From Sporosarcina luteola (lineage in GTDB: Bacteria > Bacillota > Bacilli > Bacillales_A > Planococcaceae), in the NCBI RefSeq assembly GCF_023715245.1, contig NZ_JAMBNV010000003.1:1-64000 (forward strand): 64,000 nt of DNA, written 5' to 3'. Under the pieces are notes generated by a model. The model ran no database searches and was not told the origin of the DNA. It saw only the letters and a list, made by a program, of their open reading frames with translations. A program made the position numbers and the translations under genes. This document shows, piece by piece, positions 9,095-19,748 of this stretch (positions within the stretch are counted from its first letter, which is position 1; each line of letters opens with the position of its first letter).

Positions 9095-9379
9095 TTGTTG
9101 AAACCATTAGGTGACCGTATCGTAATCGAACTGATCGAAGCAGAAGAAAAAACGTCAAGCGGTATCGTATTGCCGGATTCTGCAAAAGAGAAACCGCAAG
9201 AAGGAAAAGTTGTAGCGGCAGGTACTGGACGAGTTCTTGAAAACGGCCAGCGTGTTGACCTGGAAGTAAAAGAAGGCGACCGCATCATCTTCTCAAAATA
9301 TGCTGGAACTGAAGTGAAATATGAAGGCAATGAATATTTGATCCTGCGTGAAAGCGACGTTCTGGCTATCATCGGTTAA
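9095..9379 (+). CDS. groES: Co-chaperonin GroES
   Basis: GroES caps the GroEL cage. With TTG 9095 as start the product is 94 residues beginning [12 protein letters not shown], matching the usual N-terminus. GAGGAGGGTG sits 7 bases before it. The mobile loop ([21 protein letters not shown]) and the conserved [20 protein letters not shown] are intact. Upstream TTG codons would overlap the ribosome site. First gene of the HrcA-controlled groESL operon. Confidence 0.97.
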   Translation: MLKPLGDRIVIELIEAEEKTSSGIVLPDSAKEKPQEGKVVAAGTGRVLENGQRVDLEVKEGDRIIFSKYAGTEVKYEGNEYLILRESDVLAIIG

Positions 9380-9425
9380 GTCGCCCTTATAAATAAGTAC
9401 ACGAAAAAACAGGAGGAATTCATAA

Positions 9426-11057
<1,632 letters not shown>

Positions 11058-11125
11058 CAAGAAAAGCGCAAGCGGCTTGCTTAGCCCCGACACCTCGAGG
11101 GGCTAGCCGATTGAGTTGGATATAG

Positions 11126-11168
11126 AAAGCTCCTCATAAGTCAGTGGACTTGTGAGGAGCTTTTTTTC
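11126..11168 (+). terminator. Terminator of groESL
   Basis: AAAGCTCCTCA (11126-11136) pairs with TGAGGAGCTTT, then a seven-T run. A second, T-less hairpin (TAGCCCC/GGGGCTA) lies upstream at 11081-11105. Confidence 0.9.
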
Positions 11169-11178
11169 ATTCTATTAG

Positions 11179-11700
11179 TCAGTCTGGAATTATCTCATAA
11201 GCCATCTTTAAGATGACGTCTTTATGTTGAGGATATTTCAGTAAAAGCTCTTCCTGTGTAAACAACTCAAAGTCCTTGTACTCAAAACCAGGCGAAACCA
11301 TACATCCGACTAAAGAGAAAGTATCCGGATCCATCACTGATGATCCGAAAATAGTGTTTTTTGGAACTAACGCCTGTGGGACTTCTCCTTTATCCAAATT
11401 CAACCCTAATTTAATTTCTTTATACTCCCCATTTTCCTCAATCACATGAATGGTTAGAGGACTTCCCGCATGATAATACCATACTTCATCAGATTTCAAA
11501 CGATGGAAATGGGAGATGTCTTTCGAAGTTAAGAGAAAGTAAATACTCGTATAGAGCATGCGTTTCCCCTCGAAATTCATCGTTACTTCTTGATCGGAAA
11601 TCGTTTCGGTCGAATGGAATGATTGTTTATAATAACCGCCCTCTCGATGTGGAGTTAGTCCAAGTTTGGATATGAAAAATTGTGGATCATGGCTGTTCAC
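11179..11700 (-). CDS. Cupin domain protein, DUF985 / Cupin_5 family
   Basis: A 173-residue single-domain cupin. HREGGYYKQSF at about 18-28 and SDEVWYYHAGSPLTIHVI near 70-87 are the family's two conserved blocks; FGSSVMDPDTFSLVGCMVSPGFEYKDFEL completes the barrel. The biochemical role of Cupin_5 proteins is not established. Translation begins at GTG 11700, nine bases after GGAGG. It stands alone, convergent with groEL. Confidence 0.85.
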   Translation of the reverse strand: MNSHDPQFFISKLGLTPHREGGYYKQSFHSTETISDQEVTMNFEGKRMLYTSIYFLLTSKDISHFHRLKSDEVWYYHAGSPLTIHVIEENGEYKEIKLGLNLDKGEVPQALVPKNTIFGSSVMDPDTFSLVGCMVSPGFEYKDFELFTQEELLLKYPQHKDVILKMAYEIIPD

Positions 11701-11921
11701 TTCTACATACCTCCGATTGTTTTAATTACAATACCAATTTACTCCTTCATTGCTACATCTACTCTGAAGGATTCCCTAATTGTACAAATTAAGAAGACTG
11801 GTTACAAACATTTAAAACTTTAAAAAGGAGGATATTACCTATTTTTATGGCAGGTAATTCTACCTGTTTATACAATTAGCGAACGATGTTAAGATTTTTT
11901 AATAAATCATTCGTATTATTA
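11701..11921. other. AT-rich intergenic stretch before the riboswitch
   Basis: This stretch holds the promoter area of the cupin gene. A hairpin AGGTA/TACCT lies at 11852-11865. A ten-codon frame starts at ATG 11847, 16 bases after AAGGAGG; that spacing is too long for a confident gene. I see nothing else. Confidence 0.4.
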
Positions 11922-11950
11922 TTGACACCCCCAATTCCGGGTGTTATTAT
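11922..11950 (+). promoter_or_regulatory. Promoter of the nup operon
   Basis: TTGACA at 11922-11927, a 17-bp spacer, and TATTAT at 11945-11950. It places the transcript start about 20 bp before the purine aptamer. Confidence 0.75.
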
Positions 11951-11973
11951 TGGGTAGTAAAAATTGAATAATA

Positions 11974-12133
11974 TTCTCGTATAACATTGGGGATAAGGCC
12001 CAAAAGTTTCTACCAAGCTACCGTAAATGGCTTGACTACGAGGTTGTGTATATAACAATGGAAATAAGCATCCTATTATTTCTATTGTCTACCTTCCTGA
12101 AGTCAAGCACCGGTATCTACTCGGTGCTTTTTT
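11974..12133 (+). ncRNA. Guanine-type purine riboswitch with terminator
   Basis: The aptamer (about 11974-12043) has P1 CTCGTA/TACGAG, P2 TTGGG/CCCAA, the core GTTTCTACC, P3 CAAGC/GCTTG and the J3/1 sequence GACTACGAG. The specificity base in GACTACG is C, which selects guanine or hypoxanthine over adenine (GATTATG). A terminator follows: AAGCACCG/CGGTGCTT then TTTTTT (12105-12133). AGTCAAGC at 12101-12108 is complementary to GCTTGACT at 12030-12037 in P3/J3-1, giving an antiterminator that ligand binding would block. It is predicted to be an OFF switch for the transporter operon. Confidence 0.95.
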
Positions 12134-12175
12134 AATTTTTACAAAGACAATATTTCACAGGGAGGATCATTTCAA

Positions 12176-13327
12176 ATGACGAACAGTACAAAGAAAATAG
12201 CAATGGTATTAGTCCTTGCTTTCATGACTGTTGTTATGGCCGCGTGCGGAAATAACACAGCTAATAAAAAGGAAGATAAGGCTGGAGCTGGCGAAGAAGG
12301 CTTGAAAATTGCAATTGTAACAAGCCCATCTGGCGTAGATGATGGCAGCTTCAATGAAGATAACTATAACGGCATTTTGAAGTTTATCGAAAATAATCCA
12401 ACTGCAACAGTAAAGTCAGTTAAAGAACCAACAGGCGATCCAGCAGCTGCTGTACAAGCAGTTGCCGATATCGTGGCGGATTATGATGTAATTGTTACAC
12501 CTGGTTTCCAATTTGCTGGGGTTTCGAGCATCGCTGTAGAAAATCCGGATAAGATCTTTATCATGAATGACACTGAGCCAGCTCCAGTAGATGGCCAAAC
12601 TGATTTCGACAATATTTATGCAATGAATTTCGCCGAGCAGGAAAGTGGTTTCTTTGCGGGAATGGCTGCAGCACTTGAAACGAAGACAAACAAAGTAGCG
12701 GTTGTAAATGGGATCGCTTATCCTTCAAACGTAAACTATCAATTCGGTTTTGAATCAGGCGTTAATTATGCCAATAAAGTTTATGGGAAAAATGTTGAAC
12801 TCGTTGAACTATCTGGTTATGCAGGAACGGATGTAACGGGTGCTGATGTAGGTGGTAACTACGCAGGATCCTTTGCGGATGAAGCGACTGGTAAAGTAAT
12901 CGGCAATGCATTGATCAAACAAGGTGCAGATATTATTTTCGTTGCTGCAGGCGGGACTGGTAATGGTGTATTCACAGCAGTTAAGGAAGCGAAGGGCGAC
13001 GTGAAAGTAGTTGGGGTGGATGTTGACCAATATGATGACGGTGCAACTGGTTCTAAAAATATCGTGTTAACTTCCGGCGTGAAATTCATGGCGATGAACA
13101 TTGAAAAGGCATTGAATTCTGTTGCTGATGGATCCTTTAAAGGCGGAAATGTAGTTCTTCATGCAGATACAGATTCCACAGGTTTTATTAAAAAAGAGGG
13201 TCGTCACCAATTATCTGAGGATACGCTAAGCAAATTGAATGAGGCGTATGAGCTAGTGAAAGATGGCACAATGGTACCTGCATCCAATTTTAATGAACAT
13301 ACTCCAGAAAAGTTTCCAGGACTATAA
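12176..13327 (+). CDS. nupN: BMP-family nucleoside-binding lipoprotein
   Basis: The substrate-binding protein of the nucleoside ABC importer, 383 residues. A signal peptide ends in the lipobox VMAAC with lipidated Cys24; the BmpA/Med fold follows (IAIVTSPSGVDDGSFNEDNYNG, with the GVDDGSFN motif). It should be anchored outside the membrane and deliver purine nucleosides to the permeases. AGGGAGGATC is the ribosome site. The guanine riboswitch upstream supports guanosine or related purines as cargo; the exact substrate is inferred. Confidence 0.9.
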   Translation: MTNSTKKIAMVLVLAFMTVVMAACGNNTANKKEDKAGAGEEGLKIAIVTSPSGVDDGSFNEDNYNGILKFIENNPTATVKSVKEPTGDPAAAVQAVADIVADYDVIVTPGFQFAGVSSIAVENPDKIFIMNDTEPAPVDGQTDFDNIYAMNFAEQESGFFAGMAAALETKTNKVAVVNGIAYPSNVNYQFGFESGVNYANKVYGKNVELVELSGYAGTDVTGADVGGNYAGSFADEATGKVIGNALIKQGADIIFVAAGGTGNGVFTAVKEAKGDVKVVGVDVDQYDDGATGSKNIVLTSGVKFMAMNIEKALNSVADGSFKGGNVVLHADTDSTGFIKKEGRHQLSEDTLSKLNEAYELVKDGTMVPASNFNEHTPEKFPGL

Positions 13328-13437
13328 GATGAATTAGCAACACAATACCGGTAGAAGTTTATCAGTTCCCTGCGAATAAATGGGAGGGAATGATGAACTT
13401 CTATTATTTTTCCGATGATGTGAGGAAGGAGAACAGT

Positions 13438-14970
13438 ATGTCTGATTATATCGTTGAAATGAAACATATTACGAAACGTTTCCCTGGAATCGTAGCAAAT
13501 GATGACGTATCCATTGGCATTAGGAAAGGTGAAATTTTTGCCTTGCTTGGTGAAAATGGTGCAGGCAAATCAACATTGATGAGTATTCTGTGCGGGATGT
13601 ACGAACCCGATGAAGGAGAAATCTATATTCGGGGAGAGAAGGTACAAATCAGTTCGCCGAACCACGCGGCAAATCTTAACATCGGAATGGTCCATCAGCA
13701 TTTTAAGTTAGTCGATGATTATACGATTACAGAGAATATCATTTTAGGGGTTGAGCCCACCAGCAAATTCGCCGGTCTCTTTCCTTACGTAGGTATTCGA
13801 AGTGCTAACCGTAAAATTGAAGAACTGTCCAAAAGCTTTGGTTTGGAAGTGGAGCCTACGAAAAAAGTAGCCGATCTTACCGTTTCCATGCAGCAACGTG
13901 TTGAAATTTTAAAAGTGCTCTACCGTGAAGCTGAAATCCTTATTTTTGATGAACCAACGGCAGTCCTAACGCCACAAGAAATTGATTTTCTCCTCGGTAT
14001 TATCGAAGGTCTCCGAAATAGTGGAAAAACAATCATTCTCATCACACATAAGTTAGAAGAGATTAAGAAAGTGGCCGACCGATGCGCGGTATTGAACAAA
14101 GGTAAATTGATTGATGTGTTGGATGTGAAGACAACATCGACGAATCTTATGGCTCAATTAATGGTCGGTAGGGAAGTAAGCTTTGAATCTGAAAAAGCAC
14201 CTGCTCAATTTAAAGAAGAAGTATTGAAAGTAGAACAGTTAACCGTGAAAAATGAGGACGGATTTGAAGTAGTCAAAGACGTTTCCTTTACGATACGCAG
14301 TGGCGAAATATTCGCGATTGCAGGGGTCGCAGATAATGGCCAAGTTGAAATAGCGGATGCCATTGCCGGTTTAGTAAAGGCGAGCGGCGGAAAGATCTTC
14401 CTCAATGGGCAGGACATTACGAATGACAGTATACGAAACAGAACTGAATCCGGAATCTCGTATGTACCTGAAGATCGTCAACGATTTGGACTGTTTTTGG
14501 ATTTTGATGTAGCGACGAATTTAGTATCAAAGCAGTATTACAAAGAGCCGTTTTCGAATAAAGGAATTCTGAATAAACAGGAATTCGATCAATTTGGCAG
14601 TCAGTTGATTGATAAATATGATATTCGAAGTGGACAAGGGATTAAGACGCAAGTTCGTTCGATGAGTGGCGGCAACCAGCAAAAAGCAATAATTGCCCGT
14701 GAGATCGAATTGCAATCCCCGCTTATGATTTTCGTTCAGCCAACACGGGGAGTAGATATCGGTGCGATCGAAAACATTCATAAGATGATTATCGAACAAC
14801 GCGATCAAGGAAAAGCGATCTTACTTGTTTCGTTAGAGCTGGACGAAATTATGAATGTAGCGGATACAATCGGTGTTATCTATAATGGCCAATTTCAAAA
14901 GATCGCAAGCAGTGAATCATTAACGACAAATGAAGTCGGCGAATATATGATGGGGGCAAAGCATGAGTAA
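13438..14970 (+). CDS. nupO: Nucleoside ABC transporter ATPase
   Basis: A 510-residue ATPase with two fused ABC domains, as in RbsA/YufO proteins. Domain 1 has Walker A GENGAGKST at about 38-46 and LIFDEPTAVLTP as Walker B. Domain 2 lacks a proper Walker A (GVADNGQVEI) but keeps the signature MSGGNQQKAIIARE, the usual asymmetry in this family. I choose ATG 13438 after GGAAGGAGAACAGT; an in-frame ATG 48 bp upstream has no homologous N-terminus. Its end overlaps nupP by eight bases. Confidence 0.92.
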   Translation: MSDYIVEMKHITKRFPGIVANDDVSIGIRKGEIFALLGENGAGKSTLMSILCGMYEPDEGEIYIRGEKVQISSPNHAANLNIGMVHQHFKLVDDYTITENIILGVEPTSKFAGLFPYVGIRSANRKIEELSKSFGLEVEPTKKVADLTVSMQQRVEILKVLYREAEILIFDEPTAVLTPQEIDFLLGIIEGLRNSGKTIILITHKLEEIKKVADRCAVLNKGKLIDVLDVKTTSTNLMAQLMVGREVSFESEKAPAQFKEEVLKVEQLTVKNEDGFEVVKDVSFTIRSGEIFAIAGVADNGQVEIADAIAGLVKASGGKIFLNGQDITNDSIRNRTESGISYVPEDRQRFGLFLDFDVATNLVSKQYYKEPFSNKGILNKQEFDQFGSQLIDKYDIRSGQGIKTQVRSMSGGNQQKAIIAREIELQSPLMIFVQPTRGVDIGAIENIHKMIIEQRDQGKAILLVSLELDEIMNVADTIGVIYNGQFQKIASSESLTTNEVGEYMMGAKHE

Positions 14971-16114
14971 GGATAAAAAGAAAACAAGTCTACGTTATCG
15001 TCTGATTTGGCCACTAAGAAATGAAAAATGGCAACCAATCAGCATTCCGGTTGCCTCTATACTAGTCAGTTTCATAGCTGCGGCGATTATCATCCTGTTG
15101 CTCGGTAAAAATCCGTTCCAAGCATTTTACAACTTGTTCCAAGGAGCAGGAATCTTGCCGAAGCCAACGTACGCCGGCTACAAGAGCATGTTTACCGACT
15201 TTTTGCAATTGCTGAACGCCATGACGCCAATGGTATTTGCCAGTCTGGCAGTGGCCGTTGCCCTTAGAGCAGGACTATTTAATATTGGGGTTTCCGGTCA
15301 AATGCTATTCTCCGGGTTTTTAGCGACCGTTATTGTCGGTTACAGCGGGTTGGATGCTTTTATTGCAAAACCGCTTGTATTGCTGGTCGGAATGGTTGCC
15401 GGCGGCTTGATGGGTGGATTAGTAGGATGGCTAAAATATAAATTTAACATTCATGAAGTCGTAACGACGATTATGTTCAATTACATTGCCCAATACGTCA
15501 TAAGCTTCTTTATTCATATGTATTATATTGATCCGATTTCAAGACAGTCTAAATATATTACGGAAGCAGCGCGATTGACGTTAGTAAATGTTGAGATCGC
15601 AAACTTGAAAATGAATATTCCATTGGGCTTTATTTTGGCCATCGCAATCGCGATTATCATCAAGTTTCTTATGGACAAAACAGTTGTTGGTTTTGAAATT
15701 AAAGCAGTAGGATCCAACCGGGATGCGGCGAAGTATACAGGAATAAAGGTCGGTAGCAATACGGTCTTAGCCATGGTCATTTCAGGCGGTTTAGCCGGTC
15801 TGGCAGGTGTGACGTATTATTTAGGCTATTTTGGTTCCATACAGCCAAAAGTGTTAACAAATATCGGTTTTGACTCCATTGCGGTGGCACTATTAGGAAA
15901 CGCTCATCCAATCGGGATTATTTTTTCATCTTTCTTAATATCGATTATTGACCAAGGAAGCACGTATATGAGTTCACAGGCTGGAATCAGACAAGAAATT
16001 GCTTCTGTGATCATCGGGTTAATCCTATTGTTTAGTGCATGTGGTGCGTACGTGAAACATAAAGTCAGCCGCTTGAAGGAAAAAGAAGTGGATCGAAAGG
16101 ACAGTGAATCATAA
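14963..16114 (+). CDS. nupP: Nucleoside ABC transporter permease (NupP-like)
   Basis: An integral membrane permease of 383 residues in the branched-chain/ribose permease superfamily, with about ten hydrophobic segments. Family features include RAGLFNIGVSGQMLF near residue 107 and GSNRDAAKYTGI around 250, the loop contacting the ATPase. It overlaps nupO by eight bases and its TAA touches the nupQ ATG, so the genes are translationally coupled. Confidence 0.9.
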   Translation: MSKDKKKTSLRYRLIWPLRNEKWQPISIPVASILVSFIAAAIIILLLGKNPFQAFYNLFQGAGILPKPTYAGYKSMFTDFLQLLNAMTPMVFASLAVAVALRAGLFNIGVSGQMLFSGFLATVIVGYSGLDAFIAKPLVLLVGMVAGGLMGGLVGWLKYKFNIHEVVTTIMFNYIAQYVISFFIHMYYIDPISRQSKYITEAARLTLVNVEIANLKMNIPLGFILAIAIAIIIKFLMDKTVVGFEIKAVGSNRDAAKYTGIKVGSNTVLAMVISGGLAGLAGVTYYLGYFGSIQPKVLTNIGFDSIAVALLGNAHPIGIIFSSFLISIIDQGSTYMSSQAGIRQEIASVIIGLILLFSACGAYVKHKVSRLKEKEVDRKDSES

Positions 16115-17074
16115 ATGGATACGATTATTATTGATGGATTATCCTTTGCTCTACCTCTTTTTATCATGGCGATCGGCGGTATATATAGTGAGAAAAGTGG
16201 GATTACCAATTTAGCGCTTGAAGGCTTTCAAGGGTTCGGTGCATTCATCGGAGCTATGTCAGCTGTTTTGATCGCAAATGCTTCTGGAGCAGCTATTGAG
16301 GATATGTTCTACGTGGCGTTACTGTTTGCGATGATTGGCGGAATGGGATTTTCCATTATTCATGCTGTACTAAGTATTAAATTTAAGGCAAATCAAGTCA
16401 TCAGCGGTGTCGTCATTAATATTTTGGCGTTAGCCCTAACGACATTCTTAACAACACAGATCAATGCCCTCGTATTCGGAGCGGCTTCGGACAAGTTCCG
16501 ATTAGGTGTATCGGAGCGATTTACGATTGACGGTTTAGCCAATATACCTGTGGTTGGTGCGGTATTTACGAATGTGTATCCGTTCCAAGTAATCATCGTT
16601 GTCATTGCTATTTTTGCATGGTATGTCTTATATAAAACAAAGTTTGGATTGCGCCTACGAGCGAGTGGGGAAAATCCTCAATCCGTTGATGCAGCAGGTG
16701 TAAGTGTATCGAAAATACGGTTTTCTGCGGTTCTTATATCAGGACTCTTATCAGGTCTCGCTGGTATGTGTTTTGCCTATTCCATTTCAGCCCAATTTTC
16801 TTCAGGCATTTATATGGGATATGGATTCTTGGCGATTGCAGCGTTAATCTTTGGTAACTGGAGAATCCTGCCGACGTTGGGAGCTTGTCTTTTATTTGGT
16901 TTTGCTAAATCGGGTGGCATGTTTATTGCCCAGTCGATGGCATTACCAAGTAGTTTCACTGATTTATTCATGATTTTACCGTATGTAGTAACGTTGATGT
17001 TATTGATCTTTTTCTCTAAATCAAATCGAGCTCCAAGAGCGTTGGGCGAAATTTATGATAAAGGGAAGAGATAA
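16115..17074 (+). CDS. nupQ: Nucleoside ABC transporter permease (NupQ-like)
   Basis: Second permease subunit, 319 residues, about eight to nine membrane helices. EKSGITNLALEGFQGFGA near residue 27 and RASGENPQSVDAAGVSV near 185 mark the family. It begins on the base after the nupP stop. With NupN, NupO and NupP it makes a complete importer under one riboswitch. A terminator follows at 17107. Confidence 0.9.
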   Translation: MDTIIIDGLSFALPLFIMAIGGIYSEKSGITNLALEGFQGFGAFIGAMSAVLIANASGAAIEDMFYVALLFAMIGGMGFSIIHAVLSIKFKANQVISGVVINILALALTTFLTTQINALVFGAASDKFRLGVSERFTIDGLANIPVVGAVFTNVYPFQVIIVVIAIFAWYVLYKTKFGLRLRASGENPQSVDAAGVSVSKIRFSAVLISGLLSGLAGMCFAYSISAQFSSGIYMGYGFLAIAALIFGNWRILPTLGACLLFGFAKSGGMFIAQSMALPSSFTDLFMILPYVVTLMLLIFFSKSNRAPRALGEIYDKGKR

Positions 17075-17106
17075 TTCAACTTTCCAAATTAGCTTTATCA
17101 AATATG

Positions 17107-17153
17107 AAGAAGCTTCTCTTTAGTCATATTGACTTTTGAGGAGCTTCTTTTTT
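17107..17153 (+). terminator. Terminator of the nup operon
   Basis: AGAAGCTTCTC pairs imperfectly with GAGGAGCTTCT, followed by TTTTTT. It starts 33 bp after nupQ. Confidence 0.8.
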
Positions 17154-17224
17154 GGTGATATTGTTTATAGTATCATTGTAGTTAGGTACTTTCACTTAGG
17201 ATAAAATAGAGGGGATATGACCAA

Positions 17225-17782
17225 ATGAATAAAGAGCTGACAAGCGAACAACGTGAACAATTACTCGACGTATTGAAAGCCCGTTTCGAGAAAAATATAC
17301 ATCGGCATGGAGGTCTTGAATGGGAGAAAGTCCAAACGAAATTGGCTGCAAATCCGGAAAAACTTTGGTCGCTGCATGAAATGGAAAGAACCGGCGGAGA
17401 ACCTGATGTTGTGGAATATAATCTAGAGAATGACGAATACATTTTCTATGATTGTTCAGCGGAAAGTCCTAAAGGCCGTAGAAGTGTTTGTTACGACCGT
17501 GCAGCATTGGAGGCACGGAAAAAACATAAACCGGAAAATAGCGCTATGGATATGGCGACTGCAATGGGCATTGAACTGTTAACAGAAGAACAATATCGAA
17601 CACTGCAGAGACTTGATAACTTTGATAAGAAAACATCTAGTTGGGTGCAAACACCTGCTGATATTAGAGAACTTGGCGGTGCTATATTTTGCGATTATCG
17701 TTATGGCAAAGTATTTTTATATCATAACGGTGCGGACTCGTATTACGCTGCAAGAGGGTTCCGTGGCTCACTGAGAGTTTGA
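17225..17782 (+). CDS. DUF4256 family protein
   Basis: A soluble 185-residue protein of the DUF4256 family, function unknown. Recognisable blocks are LKARFEKNIHRHGGLEW near residue 17, GGEPDVVEYN near 57, CSAESPKGRRSVCYDR near 77, and the C-terminal FCDYRYGKVFLYHNGADSYYAARGFRG. No signal peptide or membrane segment. ATG follows GAGGGGATATGACCAA. It stands alone between two terminators. Confidence 0.82.
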   Translation: MNKELTSEQREQLLDVLKARFEKNIHRHGGLEWEKVQTKLAANPEKLWSLHEMERTGGEPDVVEYNLENDEYIFYDCSAESPKGRRSVCYDRAALEARKKHKPENSAMDMATAMGIELLTEEQYRTLQRLDNFDKKTSSWVQTPADIRELGGAIFCDYRYGKVFLYHNGADSYYAARGFRGSLRV

Positions 17783-17862
17783 TTATTGGGATGGCAAGAC
17801 ATTGTCATTATTAGTTAAGGGGAACCGTTATTTATCGATACACAATAATTACGGCAGTGTGA

Positions 17863-17912
17863 GAGGCTGACTCTTTCAGATTTCTATAATCTGACGGGGT
17901 CGTTTTTTTATA
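17863..17912 (+). terminator. Terminator after the DUF4256 gene
   Basis: TCAGAT (17877-17882) pairs with ATCTGA, extended by GACTC against GGGTC, then TTTTTTTA. Confidence 0.7.
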
Positions 17913-17957
17913 CTCAAAATTGAATATCAGATAAATTAACGTAATTTTGCGTAATTC

Positions 17958-17977
17958 ATGCACAAGCATTTGTGCAT
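17958..17977. promoter_or_regulatory. Palindromic operator-like site upstream of yfcC
   Basis: ATGCACAA-GCAT-TTGTGCAT: two perfect 8-bp arms around a 4-bp centre. A TTGACA lies three bases downstream at 17980-17985, so a bound protein would overlap the promoter. The region from 17913 to 18168 holds no other gene. The cognate regulator is unknown. Confidence 0.55.
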
Positions 17978-18168
17978 TGTTGACAAAACGGAAATTTCTG
18001 TTGTGTTACTTCAACAATGTAATTGTATTTTATTGGCTACAAGGTCTAACGACTCTTTCGTAAGGAGCTTGTATAATAAGGCTGAGATACATGAAACAAC
18101 AAAACTACGGGATACTAGTAGATTCATTAGTAGTCTGTAAAACACAAACTAAGTTTGGAGGTTTCAAT

Positions 18169-19581
18169 ATGACAAAGGAAAAGGGCAATAAAAAGAAGTT
18201 TCAACTTCCTCATATTTATGTCATTCTTTTTACATTCAGTGCGCTTGCAGCAATTTCGACGTACTTTATTCCTGCAGGTCAGTTTGACCGTGTGCCAGGT
18301 CCTGACGGAAGAACATCGATTGACCCGAACTCATTTACAGAAGTCGACGCTGCACCAATTGGCATAGCTGATTTCCTTACTGTTATTCCGCGGGGACTGA
18401 TTGATGCGGGTGAAATTGTCTTTTTCACGTTTATTATCGGTGGTATGTTCGCGGTGCTGAAGACGACCGGAATCATTGAAGTGGTCGTGGACAGGATGGC
18501 AAACCGTTTTGCGAAAAACAGTATTTTGCTCATACCGATTTTAACAACAGTGTTTGCGATTGGGGCAACATTAATTGGAACCCCTGAGCTATCGCTCGTT
18601 TATATCCCTGTGATCATGCCGTTAATCATTGCTTTGGGGTATGATTCCATAGTGGCCGCATCGATTGCTCTTGTCGGTACGGTCGTCGGGTTTACTACTG
18701 GGGTTTTAAATCCGATTAACGTAGGATTATCGCAAAAGATTGTCGGTATCCCGGTGTTTTCAGGATTGCCGCTTCGTTTAGCTCTATTTATTGTTTGTGT
18801 ATCGGTGGGAGTCTTCTTCATCATGCGCTATGCAAAAAAGGTTCAGCAGAATCCTTTACACAGTTATGTGTATGAAGATGACCAAGAAAAAAGGCAACTT
18901 TACAAGCAGAGAGATAAAATTGAAGCGAAAAGCATGAACAAAAGACAGCAATATGCTTCAGTTGCTGCACTCCTCTTCCTTGGCTTCTTAGTGTATGGTG
19001 TGCTTCAGCACGGTTGGTTCATGGTTGAGATGGCAGGATTATTCATCTTTATGGGGATTGTTGTTGGCCTGATTGCCGGACTGAACGCTACCCAGATTTC
19101 AAACGCTTTCACGGAAGGATTCCGAGATGTGCTTATGGGAGCCATTATTATTGGGCTTGCCCGATCTGTCGCTGTTGTGCTTGAAGACGGACAAATTATG
19201 GATACGATCGTTTACAGCCTCGGTTCAATGGTCGGTGAGATGCCATCTGTTCTCGGTGCAGTAGGGATGTATCTGGTCCAGTTGGCCATTAACTTTATTA
19301 TCCCGTCCGGAAGTGGACAGGCCTTAGTCACGATGCCGATCATGGGGCCACTTTCAGACCTGCTCGGCGTAACAAGACAGACAGCTGTACTTGCGTTCCA
19401 GTTCGGAGACGGCTTTGCCCATATTCTATTTCCTACATCTGGTTACTTTATGGCTGCACTCGTTATTGCCGGTGTATCTTGGCAAAAATGGATTCGTTTC
19501 TATATGCCGCTATTCCTTGTGTTCTCAGCAATTGGGATTGTCACATTAGTGGTCGCTCAACTGATTCAATACACAGGCTGA
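18169..19581 (+). CDS. yfcC: YfcC family transporter (DcuC superfamily)
   Basis: A 470-residue membrane protein with about 12 hydrophobic segments. YfcC proteins belong to the DcuC/AbgT-like ion-transporter superfamily; arginine, ornithine or dicarboxylate substrates have been proposed. The N-terminus KKKFQLPHIYVILFTFSAL, YFIPAGQFDR near residue 38, and two internally related halves with NFIIPSGSGQA near 384 are typical. ATG 18169 has TTTGGAGGTTTCAAT before it and is chosen over the ATG 78 bp upstream. The substrate cannot be set from sequence. A 147-bp repeat copy begins 8 bp after its stop. Confidence 0.82.
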   Translation: MTKEKGNKKKFQLPHIYVILFTFSALAAISTYFIPAGQFDRVPGPDGRTSIDPNSFTEVDAAPIGIADFLTVIPRGLIDAGEIVFFTFIIGGMFAVLKTTGIIEVVVDRMANRFAKNSILLIPILTTVFAIGATLIGTPELSLVYIPVIMPLIIALGYDSIVAASIALVGTVVGFTTGVLNPINVGLSQKIVGIPVFSGLPLRLALFIVCVSVGVFFIMRYAKKVQQNPLHSYVYEDDQEKRQLYKQRDKIEAKSMNKRQQYASVAALLFLGFLVYGVLQHGWFMVEMAGLFIFMGIVVGLIAGLNATQISNAFTEGFRDVLMGAIIIGLARSVAVVLEDGQIMDTIVYSLGSMVGEMPSVLGAVGMYLVQLAINFIIPSGSGQALVTMPIMGPLSDLLGVTRQTAVLAFQFGDGFAHILFPTSGYFMAALVIAGVSWQKWIRFYMPLFLVFSAIGIVTLVVAQLIQYTG

Positions 19582-19589
19582 ATTGTGTG

Positions 19590-19736
19590 GGTGCCTGTGC
19601 AGCACACTATTCAGATAATGCACTACAATTGCATAAAGTGAAACGAAGAAGCTGATCAAATAAGGATTTGATCAGCTTCTTTCCGTATTTATATAAATAG
19701 TGTTGAATTGTCATAAATGGGTGTTGCACAGGCACC
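19590..19736 (+). repeat. Dispersed 147-bp element, copy 1
   Basis: Starts GGTGCCTGTGCAGCACAC and ends GTTGCACAGGCACC. The central hairpin is the best of all copies: GAAGCTGATCAAAT/ATTTGATCAGCTTC, a perfect 14-bp stem, then a T-rich stretch. It lies between convergent genes and starts 8 bp after the yfcC stop. The upstream flank GTGTG pairs with internal CACAC. Confidence 0.95.
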
Positions 19737-19748
19737 TGTCATTCAAAA

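Noticed and set aside
11847..11879. Ten-codon upstream ORF before the guanine riboswitch
   Set aside because: The ribosome site is 16 bases away, and it lies before the mapped promoter, so it would not be in the nup transcript.
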